A program made the translations under genes and the position numbers. The notes under the pieces are model-generated. The model did not search any database. It was not told the DNA's origin and worked only from the letters and a program-made list of their open reading frames with translations. Of a DNA stretch of 64,000 nt, positions 42,444 through 52,342 are shown piece by piece (positions within the stretch are counted from its first letter, which is position 1; the number at the start of each line of letters is the position of its first letter). The DNA is from Cohnella sp. GbtcB17 (GTDB taxonomy: Bacteria; Bacillota; Bacilli; Paenibacillales; Paenibacillaceae). Location of the stretch: positions 1 to 64,000 of the forward strand of contig NZ_JAGXJW010000010.1 of the NCBI RefSeq assembly GCF_019091135.1. The letters are read 5' to 3'.

Positions 42444-45400
42444 TTAAAGCTTCTTAAGCTTTTTCATGACGCGCTGTGCAATGACCGCTGCGTCCGCGCG
42501 GGAAAGATTGGAGTCCGGTTCGTAACGGAAAGTCGCTTTGCCGCCGCTCGCGACCGTATTGGCAATGCCCGAGATGAATCCGGCCTTGTTTACGGCCAAA
42601 ATCGAACTAACCGCATAAGTGTCCGTCGTCGATGCATCGGTGAAAATCTTCTGCAGCGACGCAAGGTCCTTGGTCGCGTCCGCGTTGCTCTTAACCAGGT
42701 TCAACGCCCGTGCGATCATGACAGCCGCTTCGCCGCGAGTCAGATTGTCGTTCGGCATAAACAACCGCGGCGATTTGCCTCTAATATATCCCTTTTTAAC
42801 CGCCGTCTCTACGTAACGATAGTTCCAGTACGGTTGGTCTGGATAATCGAATGGCTGTACGTCGTCGAACGTCATGTTGTTCGGGTCGTATTGAAGCGGA
42901 ATTCCCATCACTTTGACGAGCATCTGCGCGAACTCGCCGCGCGTGATGTTCTCGTAAACGCCGAAGGAGTTCGCGTCCTTGTTGTTCATGATCCCATGAG
43001 CGAATATCGACTCCAACGCAAGTCGCGCATACTTGTGGCCAATGATATCGCTAAAGCTGTAGCGCAACCCCATGACGGTATAATAGCCAAAGCCATCGAA
43101 CGGCGCCGTGACCGTTTTGTTAGAGGTGTTGACTACGCCGCCGATGTTCTCCCAGCCATTGCTCGTATATCTCCATACGCTGAGATTTTGTCCGTATGCA
43201 TTCGAAATGTTGGTATCGTACTTGATTGTAATCGTACCGCGCTGCGACGGTTCCAGCCACTTGGCAGGCTCGTAGACGCGTCCATAGAACATGCTTCCCG
43301 TTTGGTAAGGCTGCATCGCACTAATCAGATTGTAATCTCCTGAAGGCGTCACCGTATTATCGAAATAACCGGCATCGATCCAGTAGAGGTCGGAAGCGTA
43401 GCTGAAATTTGTCTTAGCCCTAAGCCGATCTGTTGCGTACGAATCTGCCGCGATCGACTTGATTGTGCCATCCAGGTAGTTGCCGGAGCTATCCGTCTCT
43501 CCTACAGCGTTGTACTTCTTGACGGTACGTCCGTCCGTACGATCGGCGATGCCGAAGTAGATCGTCTGCGAGTTGAACAGGTCGACCGTTTTAACGTCTT
43601 GTCCAGGGCTGGCGTTCGCCTGCCGGAGGAACGTATTTTTCGGAAATGCAAGCTGCAGATCGCCGGTAAAAATCGAGATTTTGCCAGAAGCCGCGATCGA
43701 TGCCTTGTACTGCGCGGAAATGGAATCGTCAGCTGCATACGTAACGTCAAATGAACCGTTGACCTTCTGCGTACCCGTAACGACCGTAAATTTGACTGTG
43801 TTTTTGCCGGCTTTCATGTTTTGCATTTCATAGCGAAAAATATCGCCCTCGCCCTTCGTCATGGCGATCTTACCGATAAGTACCTGATCCGCACCTTCTG
43901 CCTTGATGCTAATGTTCATGAAGTTGGCGTTAATGACCGACTCGTTCGGCAGCTTCGGCGAAAGAACCAGGTATGGGGACAGATCGCGAACGACCGTGAT
44001 CGTTTGCGAGACGCTGTTCGTTCCTTTGCGAAGCGTAATCGTCAAGTTAACGGAACCGGACGTCGGCAGCTTAATCTCGGATAGCCGGATTTGGAACTCT
44101 TTCTCACCGCCGCCGAGCGTATAAGCATATACCGGCTTGGTAAGCGCGTCCTTGTCGATATAAGCGACGATCGAATCGGTCGTTACAGGGTCCGCGAGCG
44201 TCAGTGTAGTGCCTGATACCGAACCTGCCGCCACTTTATTACCATCCAACTGAACCTCGATCGAATCGAATTCTACGACTTTGAACAAGAGATCAAACGA
44301 TTTTTCTGTCGTCGTATATTCATTGTCGTCCGTTACCGGGAACTTGACCGCGCTGTCCGTAAATTTCCGCAGTGGCGTGGTCGTACTGTCGTTCAGCGGC
44401 GGCAGCACATACTGAACCGGGTGAACGTTCGTAATGACCGGGGCTTCCTTCGAGAATAGGTAGATCGTCAACGATGTCGAGATTGGGATGCCGCCCGCTG
44501 TGCCGGTGAATGTGATCGTATTAGCGCCGGCTACTAGTGTCAGGGTAGAAGGTGTAAGCGTAAACCCACCATTCGATGTGTTGATCGTCCCCAGTGAGTT
44601 GACATTTGCCGTTACGCCATTCAAGGTCACTTTGACGGAGGCAAGCTCCGCGGCATTGGCCAAGTTGAAATTCAGCAGACGCCCCACGATCGACATGCTC
44701 TGAAATTCGGCGGACGAACCGAAAGTTTGTCCGGAATAGAGGTTGTCGATTTGGATTGCCGGCGCCGGATAATAAGTGACGTTGCGTACTACACTGTAGG
44801 TCCGTGAAGAGGCGTCTGTGATTTTAAAAGTTAGTTTCAATTGACCGGCAGGCAAGTTGCTAATCTTAATCGCCGGGTAATTGGTACCGGATGTGCGATA
44901 AGTCGCGCTGATTACCGAAGCCACGCTCACTCCGTTTTGCTCGACACTGACAGTCGTCGTGCCGCTAGGAAAGTTCGTGGTCTCAAGAACGAGCCAAAGC
45001 GGCAACTGAGAGATCGTCGCATTGTCCGAAAAGTTTGCGCTGGATGTGTATGACACCGTGCTGCCGCTCTCCGTCACGCTATAGGCTTGCTTGACGCCTG
45101 TAATAAATGGCGAGTTGGCTGCCAAGTACGTGAATGGAACCAAGTCTACAATCGATGCGCTTGGCCCGATGATCTTAAATGTGTACTCATTGTTCGACGA
45201 CAAGCTAAAGCCGCCGTTTGTCGTGAAACTGTAAGTCGCGTAAGTCGAAGTCGATTCGAGCAAAGTCCCGGTAGCCGTGGAGGTAGGAAGAGGCGTGACG
45301 ACCGTACCAAGCTTCGAAGTTTCCCACAACTCAACCGTAAATTGTGGATTGGTCGGCGCGGCACCTGTAATGGGCATGACCACCTTGCCGCTCAGCTTTT

Positions 45401-46187
45401 CACTGGATACAGCCGCGCTGATCGTCGGATGACCGTCAAGCGGAATGCTGCCGAGCTGCACATTGTATGCTGTCAGCGTGGAATTATAATAGACAATCGT
45501 ACGCGTCAGTTGGTAGGTTTTACTCCCGTTTTTCGCGATGACCGTCAATGTGTTCAATCCATGATTCAGAGCGATTCCCGACAAAACGAAGCTGGAACCC
45601 GATCCGCCGAACATCTGCGTGCCGTTGATCGTTACTTCAGTCGCATTAGGCGCCTTAAGCGAGATCGTAGCCGTCGGATTCACGGTGACGATCGATGTTC
45701 CTTCTGGAAGTGTCGTACCGTCGATCATCTTAATCTCGGAGATGACAGGTACGTTCGTAAAATTGACGTAGGCTGTGCCGTCTACGATGTTGCCTGATGT
45801 ATTGGCACCGGAAACGGTAATGCGATTCAATCCGTCGTAAATCGAAACAGCGGCGAACTTAAAGCTGCTCGAGCCCGTAATAATTGGGGCAGTCGTGCCG
45901 ACCGAAGACTCGGCTACAGAATAGGTCGTCGTGGAGCCGCTTGTAGACTTGACGAGTTTTTCAATCTTATAGGTCAGCGTCGATTGAGCGACGCTGTTGA
46001 ACGTGCCGTTGATATCGATGACGTTGCTATTAACGTCCGAAGGCGAGTTCACGTCCGTACTGAAATCGTCGAATTGAAAGTAAGCCGATGCCGCATCCGC
46101 TGACTTAGCGGGCGTCAAGGGAAGAAGCGTCGCGACAAGCGCCAGCGTCAGCATCCAAGCGATAAACCGTGTGTTCAGAAGTTTCAA
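42444..46187 (-). CDS. Large secreted protein with beta repeats and three C-terminal SLH domains
   Basis: 1247 aa, TTG start at 46187 with GGAGG nine bases upstream. Signal peptide LLNTRFIAWMLTLALVATLL, cleavage near DAASA. Residues ~35-800 are repeats of ~95 residues with FxG and LxxGxNxI motifs (AVSIYDGLNRITVSG, GIALNHGLNTLTVIAKNG, TLVAGANTITFTG). About 830-1060 is a distinct beta region (GDLQLAFPKNTFLRQ..., ending in FDGFGYYTVMGL), then SLH motifs ITRGEFAQML, LTRGEAAVMI and LSRADAAVIA. Wall-anchored surface protein of unknown role; the GLN-TVTAKNG repeats recall the Ig-like folds of adhesins. Sits between the S-layer gene and the tagO gene. Confidence 0.88.
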   Translation of the reverse strand: MKLLNTRFIAWMLTLALVATLLPLTPAKSADAASAYFQFDDFSTDVNSPSDVNSNVIDINGTFNSVAQSTLTYKIEKLVKSTSGSTTTYSVAESSVGTTAPIITGSSSFKFAAVSIYDGLNRITVSGANTSGNIVDGTAYVNFTNVPVISEIKMIDGTTLPEGTSIVTVNPTATISLKAPNATEVTINGTQMFGGSGSSFVLSGIALNHGLNTLTVIAKNGSKTYQLTRTIVYYNSTLTAYNVQLGSIPLDGHPTISAAVSSEKLSGKVVMPITGAAPTNPQFTVELWETSKLGTVVTPLPTSTATGTLLESTSTYATYSFTTNGGFSLSSNNEYTFKIIGPSASIVDLVPFTYLAANSPFITGVKQAYSVTESGSTVSYTSSANFSDNATISQLPLWLVLETTNFPSGTTTVSVEQNGVSVASVISATYRTSGTNYPAIKISNLPAGQLKLTFKITDASSRTYSVVRNVTYYPAPAIQIDNLYSGQTFGSSAEFQSMSIVGRLLNFNLANAAELASVKVTLNGVTANVNSLGTINTSNGGFTLTPSTLTLVAGANTITFTGTAGGIPISTSLTIYLFSKEAPVITNVHPVQYVLPPLNDSTTTPLRKFTDSAVKFPVTDDNEYTTTEKSFDLLFKVVEFDSIEVQLDGNKVAAGSVSGTTLTLADPVTTDSIVAYIDKDALTKPVYAYTLGGGEKEFQIRLSEIKLPTSGSVNLTITLRKGTNSVSQTITVVRDLSPYLVLSPKLPNESVINANFMNISIKAEGADQVLIGKIAMTKGEGDIFRYEMQNMKAGKNTVKFTVVTGTQKVNGSFDVTYAADDSISAQYKASIAASGKISIFTGDLQLAFPKNTFLRQANASPGQDVKTVDLFNSQTIYFGIADRTDGRTVKKYNAVGETDSSGNYLDGTIKSIAADSYATDRLRAKTNFSYASDLYWIDAGYFDNTVTPSGDYNLISAMQPYQTGSMFYGRVYEPAKWLEPSQRGTITIKYDTNISNAYGQNLSVWRYTSNGWENIGGVVNTSNKTVTAPFDGFGYYTVMGLRYSFSDIIGHKYARLALESIFAHGIMNNKDANSFGVYENITRGEFAQMLVKVMGIPLQYDPNNMTFDDVQPFDYPDQPYWNYRYVETAVKKGYIRGKSPRLFMPNDNLTRGEAAVMIARALNLVKSNADATKDLASLQKIFTDASTTDTYAVSSILAVNKAGFISGIANTVASGGKATFRYEPDSNLSRADAAVIAQRVMKKLKKL

Positions 46188-46374
46188 AGGAAAAATCCTC
46201 CTTGTGCGGGATCAATAGTTATAGGCATAACAAAAATGGAATAAAACAACGCACACCACCCTGCCTGCCTCAGCGGACAGTTATCGTACCTTTGTTATCG
46301 GTTGGGAGGTTCCAATTGTTTAGCCATTTCCCCATATTAAGACTCCGTACCCACTCGCCTCGATCTGGCATAAG

Positions 46375-46405
46375 AAAAGCCCCGTCCGCAAGCGCGGAAC
46401 AGGGC
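46375..46405 (-). terminator. Terminator of tagO
   Basis: GC-rich stem (46379-46389 with 46394-46405, one bulge) followed by UUUU then CUUAUG. It begins 16 nt after the tagO stop. Confidence 0.75.
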
Positions 46406-46420
46406 CGATCATTTCAAACG

Positions 46421-47566
46421 TTATTTGGAACGCGTACCCGCCGTCTCCTTAACGCGCATCCGCGCGAGGAAGTTCAGGATCGGACGCTTGGACTTGTCCA
46501 CGATGCCGATGAGCTCGGCGCCGATCTGCAGCAGGACGAGCAGCACGCAGATGACGACGAAGGTCAGCCAGTTGCCGACGCCCGAGTTAGAGAAGACTGA
46601 CTGGAGCACGGCGCATGCGCCGAAGAACGCAGCCACGCCGTAGATGATGAGCACCGTCTTGCGGTGGCTGAAGCCTAATTGCTGGAGGCAGTGATGCAGA
46701 TGCCCTTTGTCCGGCTCGAAGATCGGCTTCTTCTGCACGCGGCGGCGGATGATCGCGAAAAACGTATCCGACAGCGGCACGCCGATCAGCAGCAGCGGCG
46801 TCACGAAGGAGACGACCGTGATCTGCTTAAACCCGAGCATCGACAGCATCGCCAATGCAAAGCCTAGGAACAGCGCGCCCGAATCGCCCATGAAGATTTT
46901 GGCCGGATGGAAGTTGAAGAACAGGAAACCGATGATGCCGCCGAGCAGCACCGCGCAAAGAATGACGACGGTACCTTGGCCCATCAGGGCGGACATGACG
47001 AGGATCGAGCTGATGGCGATGCCGGATACGCCGGCCGCCAGGCCGTCGAGCCCGTCGATCAGATTAATCGCGTTGGTGACGCCCACGATCCAGAAGATCG
47101 TGAGCGGGATGCTAATCCAATCCGTCAGAGACTGGCTAGCTGCACCGAACGGTATATTAACGAAGTCCATTTGAATATCGAAGCCGAAAACGACGACGCA
47201 CGCCGCGGCGATCTGCACGAGCAGCTTAAGCTTGGCGGACAACTGGAACCTGTCGTCCAGCGCGCCGAGCAGCACGATGAGTGAACCGCCTGTCAGAAGC
47301 GCGCCGATGAGACGCTTGTCGTGAGCGCTGAACCAGTGCTCGGGAATAAGCGGCAGCAAGAGAAGAATAATGACCGTAAACGAAGCGTAGAAGGACAGGC
47401 CTCCGAGCCGGGGCATGATCCGCGTGTGCACCTTGCGATGATTCGGTTTGTCGACCGCGCCCACGAGAAACGCGAACTTCTTGACGAGCGGCGTCAGCAC
47501 CAGCGCAAGCGCGAGCGATAGCACAAATCCGGTGATCCCGATTCCAACCATCCAGCCTGTCGGCAT
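46421..47566 (-). CDS. tagO: Undecaprenyl-phosphate GlcNAc-1-phosphate transferase (TagO/WecA family)
   Basis: 381 aa with about ten helices. VDKPNHRKVHTRIMPRLGG near residue 38, the catalytic NAINLIDGLDGLAAGV near 155, MGDSGALFLGF near 220 and the DKGHLHHCLQ histidine motif near 285 are the family signatures. Transfers GlcNAc-1-P to undecaprenyl phosphate, the first step of teichoic acid or secondary wall polymer synthesis. ATG 47566 with AAAGGAG eight bases upstream; its own promoter at 47601-47629. Next to tagA and csaB it is best read as the SLH-ligand polymer initiator. Confidence 0.93.
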   Translation of the reverse strand: MPTGWMVGIGITGFVLSLALALVLTPLVKKFAFLVGAVDKPNHRKVHTRIMPRLGGLSFYASFTVIILLLLPLIPEHWFSAHDKRLIGALLTGGSLIVLLGALDDRFQLSAKLKLLVQIAAACVVVFGFDIQMDFVNIPFGAASQSLTDWISIPLTIFWIVGVTNAINLIDGLDGLAAGVSGIAISSILVMSALMGQGTVVILCAVLLGGIIGFLFFNFHPAKIFMGDSGALFLGFALAMLSMLGFKQITVVSFVTPLLLIGVPLSDTFFAIIRRRVQKKPIFEPDKGHLHHCLQQLGFSHRKTVLIIYGVAAFFGACAVLQSVFSNSGVGNWLTFVVICVLLVLLQIGAELIGIVDKSKRPILNFLARMRVKETAGTRSK

Positions 47567-47600
47567 TTTTACATCTCCTTTAGCTTATGTACCGGAATGA

Positions 47601-47629
47601 ATTATACGCTCCGGCACGGGAATGAACAA
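47601..47629 (-). promoter_or_regulatory. Sigma-A promoter of tagO
   Basis: TTGTTC (47624-47629), 17 bases, TATAAT (47601-47606) on the minus strand; start site near 47594, ~28 bases before the ATG. Confidence 0.75.
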
Positions 47630-47698
47630 GCCAATAATTTCGCCGAATTCCGGCAAAAAAGGCCGTTTTCCTTCACTCAAGCTTGTTTTCACGCATTT

Positions 47699-48466
47699 TC
47701 ATTTCGTTTGCAAAAGGTTATCGCCGTCTCGGGCCACTTTGAGCGCGAATTGAGGAAGTACCATCATTCTCCTGATCCGCGTCGGCTCCCGAAGCAGCCT
47801 GTAGAACCATTCCAGCCTCAGCTTGATAAACAGCGAAGGCGCGCGCTTCGTCTTGCCGGCCAGCACGTCGAAGCTTCCGCCGACGCCCATCATGACGGGC
47901 ACGCCAAGCGCGCTCTGATGCTTCGCAAGCCACGGCTCCTGGTTATCCATCGAGCGGGCGACGAACAACAGATCGGGCTTCGCTTCGCGAATGGCGGCTA
48001 CAACGGCTTCATCTTCTCTGTCGGTAAAATACCCGTTGCGAACGCCTGCGAATCGAACGCCTGGATAGAGCGAAGCCAGCTTGGCATGGGCCGCATCCAC
48101 GACTTCCTGCGAAGCGCCGAGCAAGTAGACGCTCCATTGGCGGCGGTCGCCCTCGCGCATCAGCTCATGCAGCAGGTCGTATCCGGCTACGCGTTCGGCC
48201 ACCGGTTGGCGGACGCGCCGCGCCGCCCATACGACGCCAGTGCCGTCGGGCACGACGAGCTCGGCAGTCGCGAGCGCCCGGCGGAACACCGGATTTTGCA
48301 GCGACTTCATGACCATCTCCGGATTGCCGGTGACGACGCGATGGCTCTTGCCGGACGCAACCGCCTTAATGAGGTATTCGACCGTTTGGGCCATATTCAT
48401 TTTGGAAAACGGGATGCCGTAAATCGATACGGTCGGAAAGCTGCGCGTTTCCGCGGATTGAGACAT
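47699..48466 (-). CDS. tagA: WecG/TagA/CpsF family N-acetylmannosaminyltransferase
   Basis: 255 aa GT26 enzyme. VSIYGIPFSKMNMAQTVEYL, VVTGNPEMVMK near residue 46, the catalytic-Asp motif ELVVPDGTGVVWAARR near 68, VYLLGASQEVVDAAHAKL near 110 and FVARSMDNQEPWLAKH near 175 fit TagA. Adds ManNAc to GlcNAc-PP-undecaprenol, giving the disaccharide that CsaB-type enzymes later modify with pyruvate. ATG 48466 with GAGGGAGA upstream; 2 nt after csaB. Confidence 0.92.
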   Translation of the reverse strand: MSQSAETRSFPTVSIYGIPFSKMNMAQTVEYLIKAVASGKSHRVVTGNPEMVMKSLQNPVFRRALATAELVVPDGTGVVWAARRVRQPVAERVAGYDLLHELMREGDRRQWSVYLLGASQEVVDAAHAKLASLYPGVRFAGVRNGYFTDREDEAVVAAIREAKPDLLFVARSMDNQEPWLAKHQSALGVPVMMGVGGSFDVLAGKTKRAPSLFIKLRLEWFYRLLREPTRIRRMMVLPQFALKVARDGDNLLQTK

Positions 48467-48468
48467 GG

Positions 48469-49686
48469 TTATCTCCCTCTAAGTTCCAGGCAGGCTTCGA
48501 CGATTCGCTGCGCCGGTACGGCCGCTTCTTCCTTCAGTCGCCGGATGGCGCTGTAATGGTCGATGCGCCACTGTGCCGGATCTTCTATGAATTGGACGGC
48601 CTTGGCCGTAAAATGTTGCAAATCGATCGCGTCGACGGTCCCGATCGCCCGGTCGCCGAGGCGATACAGGAATTGATCGATCTTCGGATCATAGGACAAG
48701 CCGAGCAGCGGCACCTCGCGGTTCGCGGCATAGATGAGCGAGTGCAACCGCATGCCCACCAGCAGGTCGCAGCGGTCGATCTCGCGCAGCATCTCCTGCG
48801 GTGCGTCGTGCGCGGGCGCGATCTCCGCCATCGCGGCGGCATCGCCCAGCCGCTCGATCACGTAGCGCGACGCGTCCTCGTCCGCGCCCTCGTGAAAGGG
48901 CAAAAACCGCAGCCGCACCGCGCGCTGCCGCGCCAGCGCGGCCAGCGCCGCCGCGATCCGGTCCAAATCGGACCGGTCGCCGCGCCAGAACCGCACGGAC
49001 ACGCCGACCAGCGGCGTCCTGTCCGTGCCGCCCTCGCGCGCCGCGCCTTCGGCTTCAGCGGCGCGAAGCCCATCGCCCGCGGCGCCGCCGGCGGCAGCGC
49101 CCCCGCGAACCGCAGCCGCCGCTCCGCCTTCCGCCGGCGGCAGCGGCAAACCCATAACCGGGTCCGGCACGACCGCGACCCGCTCCTCCGGCACGCCGAA
49201 CCCGGCCAGCAGCGCGGCCGATTCGGCGTCCCGCACCGACACGTACGACGCCTTGCGCATCGCCCGCGCGATGAACGGCCCGAACATCCGGCGCTTCACC
49301 GGCCCGATGCCCTGGGCATACACGAACGTCGGCTTGCGCGCCCAGCGCGCCATCTCCAGGATGCCCAGATAATACGGGATCGACCCGAGACCGGTCGCAT
49401 CCTGGAGCAGGCTGCCGCCGCCGCTGATGACGCCGTCGCTCGCGGCGATCGCCTCGCGCACCTCGCGCAGCTTCATGCGCGGCACCGACCAGACGCCGTA
49501 CTGCCGGGCCGTCCAGGTCGGATCGCCTGACAGCACGATCGGCTCGACGAACACACCTTGATCTTCGCCGGCCTGATCGAGCGCGTTCAGAATGCTGAGC
49601 AGCACCGCTTCGTCTCCGCTGTTGCGGAAGCCGTAGTAGCCGGACAGCACCAGCCGCAGCTTCCGGTCCGTTTTTGCCATACCCAT
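48469..49686 (-). CDS. csaB: Polysaccharide pyruvyl transferase
   Basis: 405 aa if started at ATG 49686 (GGCGGTG nine bases upstream); GTG 49698 and ATG 49680 are also possible. LVLSGYYGFRNSGDEAVLLSIL at the N-terminus, GGSLLQDATGLGSIPYYLG near residue 95, the C-terminal VGMRLHSLIYAANREVPLLG near 325 and LSYDPKIDQFLY define CsaB. It transfers pyruvate from PEP to ManNAc of the secondary polymer, the ligand recognised by SLH domains, so it is needed to anchor the four SLH proteins of this window. A low-complexity Ala/Gly/Glu insert (about residues 192-235) interrupts the two lobes; it matches a run of very GC-rich DNA. Confidence 0.93.
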   Translation of the reverse strand: MGMAKTDRKLRLVLSGYYGFRNSGDEAVLLSILNALDQAGEDQGVFVEPIVLSGDPTWTARQYGVWSVPRMKLREVREAIAASDGVISGGGSLLQDATGLGSIPYYLGILEMARWARKPTFVYAQGIGPVKRRMFGPFIARAMRKASYVSVRDAESAALLAGFGVPEERVAVVPDPVMGLPLPPAEGGAAAAVRGGAAAGGAAGDGLRAAEAEGAAREGGTDRTPLVGVSVRFWRGDRSDLDRIAAALAALARQRAVRLRFLPFHEGADEDASRYVIERLGDAAAMAEIAPAHDAPQEMLREIDRCDLLVGMRLHSLIYAANREVPLLGLSYDPKIDQFLYRLGDRAIGTVDAIDLQHFTAKAVQFIEDPAQWRIDHYSAIRRLKEEAAVPAQRIVEACLELRGR

Positions 49687-49852
49687 TATGCCATGCACCG
49701 CCTAAGTTTGCCTTAAATTCAGATGAAAGCGGCCGCGCCGGCCAGCCTGCGCGACGGCGCCAACCAGCCCGCGCTACGACGCCGTGCCTGAACGGCCGCA
49801 TTACTCTTTACCCGATTTTCAACCCGACTTTCGCCGCACCCGCGGCAGGCGC

Positions 49853-51892
49853 TCACTTCGCCGCCAGCCGCTTCCCCCAAATCGCCCACAAGCGCTCAAG
49901 CACTTGCCAGACGACGATCAGCACGAGACCGATCAGGAAGCCGATGCCCAGTCCCAGCAGATCCCGGGTCGCGGACAGGATGGCAGGCGTATGGATATAC
50001 ACGAACGTATCGACCATCGACAGCTGCCCGATCGTAGCGGCGACGATGAGCACGAGCGGCCACTTCGGATAACGAAGCGAGAGGAACAGACCGAGCAACA
50101 TAAGCGGATGCCCCATCGCGAATTCCTTGAATCTCGGACGCACGTGGAAGGTCGTCTCGAGGAACGTACGCAGCTTCATCTCGATGCCGGACGCGGAGCC
50201 GCCGTTGCCCGTGCGCGTCAGATAGTAGTAGCCCGCGGCCAATACGAACACGCCGACGACGACCCAGAATACTTTGATCGGCATAACCAGCAGCTGCCGG
50301 ATGTTGCCCCAGAAGCCGTTCGCCGAGCCGTAGAAAAATACGTACAGCGCCACCAGCGCGATCGGCGCGAGGTGAAGCAGACTGACGCCGCGGAACTGCT
50401 GCAGCACGAGCTCGTACGTGATGTCGTTCAGCAGTGCGATCACGAACGGGATGGCGATGACGGACAAGATCGCCGTACGAATATAGAACAAGATCGCGGA
50501 GCCCAAACGACGTCCGGCGGACATACGGAAGTTCTCTGGGCGGCTCCTCCTCGCACGGAGCAGACGAACCAGCGTCACGACCGACACCGTCGGCGCCGCG
50601 ATCGCGACGAACAGCGCCAGCGCCTGCGTAAGCAGCGACGAATCGAGCAGGAATACGCCAGCGCCTCCGATAAACCCGAGAATCGTAACCGGCAGCAGCA
50701 GCGGCGGCAGGAACAGCCCGATCATCAGGGCAATCAACGAGACCGCGCCCGCGATCGCCAGACCGCGCCACAACGCCTCGGCCGGCGCCTTGTGCACCTT
50801 GAAGGCATGCGCTTCGCCCGTCTCGAAGCCGAAGTCGCGCATGCGCTCGATCGCGCCGTCGTTTCCGGACAACGCGGTGACGATCGTCTTGTCGATCGGG
50901 TGCGTCACGACCGCCTTCTTGTCGTCGCGTGCCGGCGCGGCGTTCAGATAGATCATTCGAATGTTGCGGTCCTTTACCGCCAGCACAAGACGGTCCTTCA
51001 GCGTCTCGGGGCTGATCACCATCATCTCGCCCTCGGACACCGAATGAAGACGGACCGCGTTGTAGTTAAGCTTCTTGGCCAGCGTCCCCATGCCGAGCTG
51101 CGGCGCCTTCAGGTTCTCGATGACGGCGATGCCGAACCCGCCGTCCTTGAGTTGCTTGGAGAAGTCGTCCAGACTGCGTTCGTCGGCCTGGTTGTTGTAT
51201 CCCGTGACGGCTTCACCGTCGAAAATGATCCGCGTTGCGCCGACCGCCTTGAACTTGGCCAGCCAATCGGCCACACGCTCGGCGTTGTAAGGCTGGGTGC
51301 GATCGGAAATACGCGGCACGACCATCAGCCCCGCATCGTGGATCGCCTGCAAGGCGAGCGGGTTCGGCTCCATCGGACGCAGCCTCGCGTCATCGGGACC
51401 GACGCCGAGGACGATGCCGTCGCGCCCCTTCGCCGACCAGGATTCGACGCTCACCCCGGCCTGCTTGAACGCGTCTTCTACGATCGGACGGATCGCAGAT
51501 TCGGTGTCCGGCTTGTTGAACATGACGTATGTACGATTGTCGCCCGGCGCGCTCAGCTCGCCTTCCAGCTGCGCGGCTTGCTGAGCCGTATACATCGTGA
51601 CGTCCCCGGTCAGGGCCAGTTCGTCCAGATTGCTCTCGAACACGGCCATGCCGTTGACGCCCGCAGCCTTAAGCTTCTGCAGCTGCTCCTGGGCAAATGC
51701 CTTCGGATCGGCTTGCGTAGCCGCGATCGTCAATATGTCCTTATAGTCCACGATGATTTCCACTTGGTCTGCCGAATGCTCCGTCTGCACACGCGCATAA
51801 GCGACGGGCAGCGAGCCCAGCACGCCGATCAGCACGATCCACCAGAGCCACTTCCCCAGTCTGCGATTCCATTGATCCAGCCATACAGGCAC
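49853..51892 (-). CDS. DUF5693 family polytopic membrane protein
   Basis: 679 aa from the GTG at 51892, chosen because AAAGGGAG lies eight bases upstream; the GTG three codons earlier overlaps that site. One helix at residues 15-35, an outer domain (~40-345) that reads like a TIM-barrel-type segment (QEQLQKLKAAGVNGMAVFES, ADWLAKFKAVGATRIIFDGE), then about eight to nine helices to the end. In Paenibacillus and Bacillus genomes I associate this gene with csaB, so a role in secondary polymer handling is likely, but no activity is known to me. The 160 bases to csaB hold no clear terminator, so the two are probably co-transcribed. Confidence 0.8.
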   Translation of the reverse strand: MPVWLDQWNRRLGKWLWWIVLIGVLGSLPVAYARVQTEHSADQVEIIVDYKDILTIAATQADPKAFAQEQLQKLKAAGVNGMAVFESNLDELALTGDVTMYTAQQAAQLEGELSAPGDNRTYVMFNKPDTESAIRPIVEDAFKQAGVSVESWSAKGRDGIVLGVGPDDARLRPMEPNPLALQAIHDAGLMVVPRISDRTQPYNAERVADWLAKFKAVGATRIIFDGEAVTGYNNQADERSLDDFSKQLKDGGFGIAVIENLKAPQLGMGTLAKKLNYNAVRLHSVSEGEMMVISPETLKDRLVLAVKDRNIRMIYLNAAPARDDKKAVVTHPIDKTIVTALSGNDGAIERMRDFGFETGEAHAFKVHKAPAEALWRGLAIAGAVSLIALMIGLFLPPLLLPVTILGFIGGAGVFLLDSSLLTQALALFVAIAAPTVSVVTLVRLLRARRSRPENFRMSAGRRLGSAILFYIRTAILSVIAIPFVIALLNDITYELVLQQFRGVSLLHLAPIALVALYVFFYGSANGFWGNIRQLLVMPIKVFWVVVGVFVLAAGYYYLTRTGNGGSASGIEMKLRTFLETTFHVRPRFKEFAMGHPLMLLGLFLSLRYPKWPLVLIVAATIGQLSMVDTFVYIHTPAILSATRDLLGLGIGFLIGLVLIVVWQVLERLWAIWGKRLAAK

Positions 51893-52089
51893 CGCTTCCA
51901 CTCCCTTTTATCCTCATCGGCGACGCCGCTTGTCGCCCTAAAACGCCGCGCGCCTCATCCGAAAGTTACCTAAGCCGTCGATTAAACGTAGTATTGCAGT
52001 TATGCGGAAATTGAATGCCGAAAACGTAAATTTTCCCTTCTGCCTCTTCGCAGCAGCCGCAGCCCGCAAACAGCCCGCCTTATGTAGTT

Positions 52090-52119
52090 CCGTTCATTAC
52101 ATTCATTCCGTTCATTACA
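52090..52119. repeat. Two direct copies of CCGTTCATTACA, 18-bp period
   Basis: The 12-mer occurs twice (52090-52101, 52108-52119) with a TTCATT spacer, and a weaker third TTCATTA follows near 52127. About 200 bp upstream of the DUF5693 start. Could be a tandem regulator site or a small slippage repeat. Confidence 0.45.
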
Positions 52120-52342
52120 CATTACCTTCATTAGACGAAGGCGCCTTCCTGCAAGTTTCGAACCGCCTAGCCCGCTATCGTCATTATATTTCATTTCCCG
52201 CGCAATACCGCGACAGGATGCGACAGCGAGAGAGCGCAGGCGTACCTCGGACAGCGCCATGCAGCCTTCCGTCCATTTTCGCCGTCACCAATCCGACTAC
52301 CTTGCACCAATCAATATTCCCCTGCCACCCAAGCGCACAAGC

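Noticed and set aside
47641..47698. Terminator for tagA
   Set aside because: Only a four-pair CGGC/GCCG stem with the T run in the loop; too weak to call.
48240..49160. Tandem repeat or CRISPR-like pattern in the GC-rich csaB region
   Set aside because: No regular repeat/spacer periodicity; it is coding DNA with Ala/Arg/Gly codons.
49784..51973. 729-codon open frame on the plus strand
   Set aside because: Antisense to the DUF5693 gene; composed of Arg/Asp/Gln/His-rich low-information sequence.
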